Positions 57,701 through 64,000 of a DNA stretch of 64,000 nucleotides are shown here, one piece after another. The translations under genes were made by a program, and so were the position numbers. How positions within the stretch are numbered: position 1 is the stretch's first letter; each line of letters begins with the position of its first letter. Origin of the DNA: Lathyrus oleraceus. Lineage: Eukaryota; Streptophyta; Magnoliopsida; Fabales; Fabaceae. The stretch spans positions 236,581,475 to 236,645,474 of the forward strand of contig NC_066579.1 in the NCBI RefSeq assembly GCF_024323335.1. Reading direction: 5' to 3'. The notes beneath the pieces are model-generated. The model was not told where the DNA came from. It did not search any database and saw nothing but the letters and a program-made list of their open reading frames with translations.

Positions 57701-60700
57701 AAAAGGTATGGATTCGACCCTCCCATTTTCTCAAATTGACATATACTTTGGAAAGATCTTTCAATGCTGAGTTTAGTGATGCTTTCCTTTTTGAAAATGA
57801 TTGCTTGTCCATGAAGATATGATGAGATAAAGTTTGATGTTTGAAAATGTTTCATGTGATTTCTTGTTGTGTAGTTCAAATTAATGAAAATAGGGTTTGG
57901 ATTGTTGTTGTATGATGTTTGATGATTACAATGGTATGCTCAATTGACATTTTTGGGGAGAAATTAAGAAATTCGAATTTGGAGATGATGCTGCTACAGT
58001 AAACCCCAAAGCCATTTTCCAGTTTTTCTTCTTTCCTCACGTGTACTGTGCCATTCCCCTCCAGCCAATCAAAACATTCCATTTACTGCCCAAAACGACT
58101 GTGTTTTGTTAAGTGGATTCAAATATTACAAAAATGCCATTCTTGCTTCATTTATTTCACATTTTTATAACCAACCTTCCAAAATTCATAACTTGCTCAT
58201 TTTTGATCCAAATTCAATGGGATTTTTTGTGTTGTGTTCATCATGATCTCTACTTTTTTATCATTATTTTTCCAGAATTTTTGGGTGAGTGGTTTTTAAA
58301 TGGTGCTAGGGTTTGTGACATGTGACCAAATTTTGTACATCTTGCCAAAACATTTGTGAAATGATGATACTTTATCCAATGGCTCCCAAATTTTTTGTGC
58401 TTAAACTAGACACATTCATGGTGATTTTGGTATAAAGTTTGTGGATTTATCATTTGTGGTTTGTGAGATATGATTTTTTGAATTAGGGTGTGACAACTTG
58501 TGTCACACCATTGATGTCCAACTTCATGATTTTCATTACCATGCTTCCTTACATCCAAATGACCCCAAATTTTGCATGAACCTACTCTTGTATGTCTAGT
58601 TCACATGTGAATTTTCTTGGATTTATTTGAGCTATTTTCCTAATTGTTTGAGATTTTCTCCCCTGCCTAGTCAATAGTTGACTTTGTGTGACACATGTTC
58701 CCATTTCATTTGTGAAATTCTCATACTTTATTAGATGAACATGAAATTTGATATGTGATAACTAGACATCTCAAGCTTGGCATTGGTGTTAATCTCATTC
58801 ATTTCTCATCTGTTTTCAATTTGATATGATTTTTTGAAGTTGACCCATGCTTGTTGACTTTCTTTGAGCATGTTCAAATGTGCTTTGACTTTCTGATTTT
58901 CATTGACTGCCTTCCACTCATCCAAATGGGATGAAATTTGACATGCTTACCATGCTATGTGTTAGGTTTGATCATGATTTATTTGATGATTTTTGGAAAA
59001 TGTTTAGATTGCTTTTGAGTTAAGTCTTGCTGTTGACTTATATGAGCTTCTGTTTGCCATATTTTGACCTAAACTGTTCATGAAATGATGATAGTGATTG
59101 ATATGAGTGTGAATCCAATTGGGTTTGTTTCTTGAATGCTTAAATTTGACTTTGATTGGATATCCTTTGCTGTTTTGACTTTCTCATTCACTTTTGACCC
59201 TAGGCTTGCCCTAGTGGTCCTGTTACTCACCTTTGAGTTTGTGATTTCAGGTTGACCATCAAATGGCCATTGAGACCAATTTTTTTGATTGAGCTTACTC
59301 AAGTATCATTGTCTAACCTCTTTGTTTTGTAGGTGGCTTGGCTCACATGCCATAAGCTTTGTACCCTGCACATCCATGTGCCTCTAATGGACTGATGTTG
59401 TCTGTTTCTGTTTGTTTTGTTTGAAGTCGCATACTAACATCTGCTTGACTGTTTCAGGTGCTTTAGTTGCTTTTAGTTCCTTGTGAACTTTTGCTTTGCT
59501 TTGCTTGTATAAGCAATTTGCATTGAGGTATGTCTCTCTTACTTCATGTAGTCTGGAAGACCTGGCCTGTTACTTGGCCAGGCAACTGTCTGAAGTCCTC
59601 CTTAAGAGGCAATGTTTGTGATTGTTTACTTTTGTCCTTGCATAGAGTCAAAGTCCTCCTAAGTGAAGAGGCAATTGGTGGAAGGTAGGGATATGCAATC
59701 TATCCCCCACTATTCAGTGTGTCATCCGCTTTGCTCACACCGCTGTGTTGATGCATTGCAGATACAAACCCAAGATCTTGTGCAATTGCACAGTTGAGTC
59801 AGTATCAAATGTGTAGAAGGGTTCCCACTTTCTGAACCCACACATTCTTGTCTTGAGCTCTCCCAGGCCAGGGATAAGAGCTGTGAAGTCTTATCTTCAC
59901 TCACCTTCCATCTGCTTCACCTTAGTCTCTCAATGGCAAGGTTAAGAGCACATTCACCCAGTTCCAGAGGTTTGTTTGTTGAGGTTGATATGACCCCTTG
60001 ACTAAAACCTAACCCTTGTTTGAGCCACTTGTTTGTGTATAGCGTGTGCTATCTGTGCTTGTAGGATTGTTTGACTTGCTTCCTGTGCAAGATAGGATTG
60101 TTTGACTTGCTTCCTGTGCAAGTTAGGATTAGTTTAGACTTGCTTCCTGTGCAAGTTAGGTTTTGCTTGGCTTGCTTCCTGTGCAAGTTAAGTGTGTGTG
60201 GCTTGCTTCCTGTGTGAGCCATGTTTAGGATAGGTTGGCCCTCGTGCCATTTAGCTAGAAACCATAACTTAGGGTTGATTTTGCATGACAACATCTAGGC
60301 TCGAGTCGTAGTCTCCCTAGAGTTGTGTCTCCCTCTGTTATCTGGTTAGGCTAGAACCTTTGTCCCTCCGTAGGGGAACTACATCGCCCTGATCTTCACA
60401 CCAGATGAAGTATGTAGGCAGGAGATTGAGCTGATCTCTCCGGGCGCCTTTTCTTTCTTTTGTGTGTGTTGCCTGACCTTTGCTAGGCTCGAGTCTGTGA
60501 CTCCTTAGCATTTGCTGTCTGTCTGTTTGTGTGTGCTTGACAGTTATAGGCTGAGTCCCCGACTCCCTATTAACCTGTTGTGTCGTTGTGTGCTTGGAAG
60601 CTGATGTAAGCCCATCAAGTGGCATTTGGGTTCCAGTGTGTGTGCGTTTAGGTTCGGATGCTGACATAAGTCCAGTGATTGGCAGTCGGGCTCCATGTTT

Positions 60701-61194
60701 GCCTTTGCTTTGTTTTGTTTGTGCGCGTGTCAGCCGAGCTACGAATGCTCTGATTCTTCTCTCGTCCGAGAAGATACGTATGCATAGGATGCGACATCCT
60801 AGCGAGCATGTGTCGTTTCCCCAGTCCGAACTACTTCGACTCTGATGTCTATGCCTGATAGACTAAGTAGGCCCAGGATACGATGTCCTGCCGAGTCAGT
60901 TTCAGTCAGTTTCTTTTGTCTCTTTCAGCCAGTGTGTGTGAGTATTTAAGCAGTGTTTAGCAACCAATCTTCCTTCCTTTTGTGCGTGGATCCCGTAGAG
61001 TACTACGGATGCGTAGGGGGCCTAATACCTTCCCTTCTCATAACCGACTCCCGAACCCATCCTCTTTGGTCGCGAGACCATGTTCTTTCCTAGGTTTACT
61101 TCGAGCGTTTCCTTTCCCTCTTTTGGGATAAATAACGCACGGTGGCGGCTCTGTTGTTCTTTCTTTTCCCGCCGGTTTTTCGCGCGATGCGACA
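54776..61194 (+). repeat. 3' LTR of E3
   Basis: 6419 bp, almost identical to the 5' LTR. Differences found by eye: near 36022, 36151, 37396, 37436, 38027, 41039 and 41957 of the 5' copy, plus one T fewer in the run near 37380. It includes the same GTCAA cluster and TTCCTGT hairpins. Confidence 0.96.
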
Positions 61195-61199
61195 ATAAG
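61195..61199. other. Target site duplication of E3, right copy (ATAAG)
   Basis: Identical to 35688-35692; E5 ORF1 sequence resumes immediately after it. Confidence 0.95.
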
Positions 61200-62847
61200 C
61201 AGATTCCTCTTGTGAATAACTCCATCCAACTCATTGATGTGCTCCCTATAGTAATTCACATCATCTTCTCTGAATACCTCTTTAAGTATGGATTTCTTCA
61301 AACCTGCCAGCACCTTGAGTTCTTCAATCTGTCCTTGAGCTTTGTTGAGTTGATCTGTGAGGTAACCATGGGTTGAACGGGCGCAAAGAAACTCATTGTT
61401 CTTCTCCTTCAGCAAAATCTTCAACTTCTCTATCTGACTAGTCAACTCGGCCACCATCTCCTCCTCCTTTATCTTCCTAGAAGCTGAAAATGTATCCCAT
61501 TGCTCTTGCCATCCAGCTAACTTACCATGAGCATCTGTTAACTGTTGTTTGACTTGCCCTAACTCCGAACTGGATGATCCCAGGGCTTTGTCTGTCTTCC
61601 TGAAGAAGTCCACCTTCGCAGCTAATTTCCTCTCTACTTCCTCCTGCAATCTGATGGCTTCCCCCTTCTGATATTCTGCCTCATGGAATTGATGCATACA
61701 GTCTTGCAGCTTCACACTCAACTCCGAGTTTTCAGTTTGAAGCTCCTCCATGGCACTCTTCAATTTGTCATACTCCTCTCGGCTCACCATTGTTGACTGC
61801 TCAGGAGTAGGTGGATACAAAGGCTCTTCAACAGGAAACGGCAGACCAAACTCTTCGACTCTTCCCTGAAGCCACTCTTCGTACTGAGGGTATGTTCTAC
61901 AATCTCCTTTTCCAAGCACAGTCCTTTCTCTCTTGATCACCTTGAGCCAAGCCTCAGCTGCCTTACTGGATACTGCCAAATCAGGCGAAGAATGGAAAAA
62001 CAGAGATTCTTCCACATCTTTTTCCAAAGGCGGAGTTCTTAACGCATACCCAAACTGTCTGACTGCCAGAGAAGGATTGTAGTTGATACTTCCTCTTCTT
62101 CCTACCAATGGTACATTCGGAAAGTTCCCACAACTATGAATAATATATGCCCGAAGAAAGCTTCGGTCTGACCACCAAGAAATATCTTCAGCTCTCAACC
62201 CCATCAATCTCTTCGACCAACTCAACGAGTCCTTGACATCAATAAACGCTCCTGACTTGGGTAGGTGGGAACTGAACCACTTATGAAACAAGGGTGCACA
62301 ACAATTCAATAATCCTCCCCTTCTATTCTCATTCCTGTGATGCACTGAATGAAAGAAGTCTCCCAACAAGGTCGGCACCGGGTTTCCCAGCGCAAAAAGG
62401 CGTATTGCGTCTACGTCCACAAATTTGGCAACATTGGGGAACAGGACAATCCCATACACACAAAGAGCCAACACAACACCGAAACCCCTCTGATCACCTT
62501 CTTCAAGCTTCTTCCATGCTGAGATCGGGCAGAAACTCGGAACTCTAGAACAACAACTGTGACTTGATAGGAACTCTGAGAAAACTGGAAATCTCCTCCA
62601 AAGTAGGGACCAAGATATACTCTGGGAATGTGAAACACCTCAATGGAGGGTCATAGAACTGCAGCAGTGTGAAGAGAGCGTCATGTTGATCTTTGGAAAG
62701 ATCCGTAACGAAACTCAGAATCAAACCGTACTTCTTCCGGAATCCTTCTAGAGAACCGTGATCCATTAACTTCATCAGCTGTTGAATGGGCTCCAAACAA
62801 ACTACATGAAACTTGTAGGTGACATGTCTCTTTCTGCCAATGTCCAT
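61200..62847 (-). pseudogene. Ogre ORF1 of E5, frame-broken and split by E3
   Basis: ATG at 62847 on the minus strand (MDIGRKRHVTYKF). The first frame to 62545 has LLQFYDPPLRCFTFPEYILVP and PTLEEISSFLRVPI. About 60 residues present in E3 are missing or scrambled, and a frame change leads to the second frame from about 62510. That frame holds CVYGIVLFPNVAKFVDVDAI, PTLLGDFFHSVH and NVPLVGRRGSINYNPSLAVRQFGY, with no break at the point where E3 ORF1 shifts frame. A long coiled coil follows. E3 interrupts it at 61200. Before that insertion the frame would have run on to a TGA at 35648-35650. The present open frame continues into the E3 LTR only by chance. Confidence 0.8.
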
Positions 62848-63706
62848 CTTAAGAGAACCAGAAAACCCCGACCGGAATCAAGACGAAGATGTAAACCCCT
62901 AGTAATAGATAAACATGTGTTAAATGATATGAATGCGGAATGATGTGAATGCAATGCAGTGGCATGTCAATCAGGATTGTTGTATCTGCTTGAACATCTG
63001 TCAGGTTGCACTGTCTGAATACGAAATCAAAACTCTGCTTTAACAAACCGGGTTGGTTGGAGGTTAAGGTTTCCTGAATTTAGCCCGCCCCTTACTGGTA
63101 GGTTCTAAGAATAGAAGTTCGTCTGCTTCAGCCCTTCAGTCGAGAATAATACATTTACCACTGAAGGTTTGGCATTATTACGGGATAAAAGACCTCCATT
63201 GACTCCTTTCAACAGGGTATCCTAGAGTAAGTTCCTGGTCTCGGGGTCCTCGGATTGAGCAGCGAGAATGCGCCCACCAGAGCTAACATAACCGCGTCTC
63301 GGAGGAGAGGCCTCGACTGAGTTCTCGGGAAATGGTCACCAGAGTCGAAGATTTCTAAAGGAACATCATGCCGTTACGGAACACCCGTGGGACAGAATAT
63401 ATCCAAAAGAAACCTCGTCTGGAATATGGGTCTTCATGAACGACTTAACGTAGCAACATGCCACGCAAGCCTCATGACTATCCACTGTAAAACCTGTGTG
63501 TACGCTCAAGCCTGGGTAGTATGCTTACCTCTTATAGAACATCCCATCCCAACAAACAGAACCAGCAGATACGGCAATCACATGTACACAATGCAATAAG
63601 ATAAAGCAGGTAAATGCTGAAAAATAGATAACTGTACAAAAGAAATGAACACCCAATAAACAAACAACCTACAAAAGCTAGGAGGGACTCTCTTAGGGAA
63701 ACAGGG
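62848..63706 (-). other. Untranslated leader of E5
   Basis: It lies between the primer site and ORF1 on the minus strand, about 860 bases, as in E3 and E4. No gene seen. Confidence 0.55.
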
Positions 63707-63724
63707 TCCCCAGCAGAGTCGCCA
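63707..63724 (-). promoter_or_regulatory. Primer-binding site, tRNA-Arg type (E5)
   Basis: The minus strand reads TGGCGACTCTGCTGGGGA, two bases (GC) from the LTR end, the same geometry as E3. Confidence 0.85.
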
Positions 63725-63726
63725 GC

Positions 63727-64000
63727 TGTCGCAGCCAAAAAAAAATAGGAGTGCGAAAAAAACAACCGGCGAAGAAAGGAAATGACAGAAGAGTCGCCAC
63801 TGTGCGTTATTTATCCCAAAGGAGGGAAAGGAAACGCTTGAAGTAAACCTGGAAAAAGGAAAGGAAAAGACAAGGTCTCGCAACCAAATCTTGGGTTCGG
63901 GAGTCGATTATGCGAAGGGAAGGTATTAGCACCCCTACGCATCCGCAGTACTCTACGGGATCCACTCTTGTTGTTCTTGTCTAAAGGGTGTGGGTTTATC
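63727..64000 (-). repeat. Right (5') LTR of E5, start of it only
   Basis: It begins TGTCGCAGCC and is closely similar to 33664-33940, with a 12-14 bp indel near 63760. The U5 decamer AGAGTCGCCA is at 63790-63799. It continues beyond the window. Confidence 0.8.

Larger units (their letters stand above)
35693..61194 (+). mobile_element. E3: complete Ogre-like Ty3/gypsy retrotransposon, 25.5 kb
   Basis: LTRs of 6420 bp (35693-42112) and 6419 bp (54776-61194) both start TGTAGCACC and end GCGACA, flanked by the ATAAG duplication. Internal order: primer site, leader, ORF1, gag-pro, intron, pol, hairpin cluster, repetitive 3' region, polypurine tract. By eye the LTRs differ by about seven substitutions and one T in a T run, so the insertion is recent. 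Gag-pro and pol have no stops; only ORF1 has a frame break. E3 is inserted in ORF1 of E5. It is the best candidate in the window for a recently active element. Confidence 0.97.
33664..64000 (-). mobile_element. E5: Ogre relative on the reverse strand, interrupted by E3
   Basis: LTR sequence starting TGTCGCAG (the reversed LTR end) is found at 33664 and again at 63727, both on the minus strand. Between them, outside E3, lie a tRNA-Arg primer site (63707-63724), a leader and ORF1. No gag or pol of E5 is visible. ORF1 would read 13 codons past the E3 insertion point and stop at 35648, close to a TATA box of the left LTR. E5 therefore seems to be an internally deleted, ORF1-only derivative. Its right LTR continues beyond the window, so its target duplication cannot be checked. 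Confidence 0.7.

Noticed and set aside
61038..61199. ORF1 of E5 continuing into the E3 LTR as a fusion protein
   Set aside because: The extension is created by the E3 insertion. The sequence on the E3 side is U5 of the opposite strand, and the original continuation is found at 35692-35648.

Overview
This window is plant nuclear DNA made almost entirely of nested LTR retrotransposons. I see no host gene, no tRNA or rRNA gene and no CRISPR array. Most of it belongs to the Ogre-like (Ty3/gypsy, Tat lineage) group. The evidence is very long LTRs (6.4 kb in the complete copy), a tRNA-Arg-type primer site, an extra ORF1 upstream of gag, a pol with two RNase H domains and a DDX35E integrase, a short intron between protease and reverse transcriptase, and a long repetitive stretch between pol and the 3' LTR. 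Elements of this kind are typical of legumes, especially Fabeae (Pisum, Vicia, Lathyrus); the host assignment is inference.

Layout. E1 (+, 1-12101) is the 3' half of a decayed Ogre: protease end, intron, pol with seven stops, repetitive 3' region and a 4.9 kb 3' LTR. A 186 bp piece of another LTR end follows (12102-12287). E4 (-, 12288-16943) is a truncated Ogre with gag, ORF1, primer site and part of its 5' LTR. A Ty1/copia element (+, 16944 to about 24815) has gag, pol and an extra ORF after pol. It lacks its 3' LTR and is fused in frame to the gag of E2. E2 (+, about 24816-33663) is a second decayed Ogre with gag-pro, intron, pol and a truncated 3' region. E5 (-, 33664 to beyond 64000) is an ORF1-bearing Ogre relative. 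It is split by E3 (+, 35693-61194), a complete 25.5 kb Ogre with LTRs of 6420 and 6419 bp, an ATAAG target duplication, intact gag-pro and pol, and an ORF1 broken by a one-base frame change.

How E3 should work, by analogy with the family: transcription starts in the 5' LTR, and tRNA-Arg primes at 42115-42132. Unspliced RNA would give Gag-Pro. Removing the 256 nt intron joins pol in frame, because the gag-pro stop codon lies inside the 5' splice site. Integrase then inserts the copy with a 5 bp duplication.

The most unusual signal lies in the non-coding parts. The 3' regions of E1, E2 and E3, and parts of the LTRs, are built from many short stem-loops. The loop is nearly constant while both sides of the stem change together. 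In E3 about two dozen hairpins share the loop CGGTAA. In E1 and E2 a different set has loops of the CAGTAACC/CTTATACC type. A separate cluster of covarying hairpins follows the integrase stop in all three copies. Such compensatory change points to selection on, or a copying mechanism that preserves, secondary structure. In addition, each LTR end carries a decamer matching the start of the primer site, and the 3' regions carry copies of its complement.

All comparisons were made by eye; boundaries other than those of E3 are approximate.
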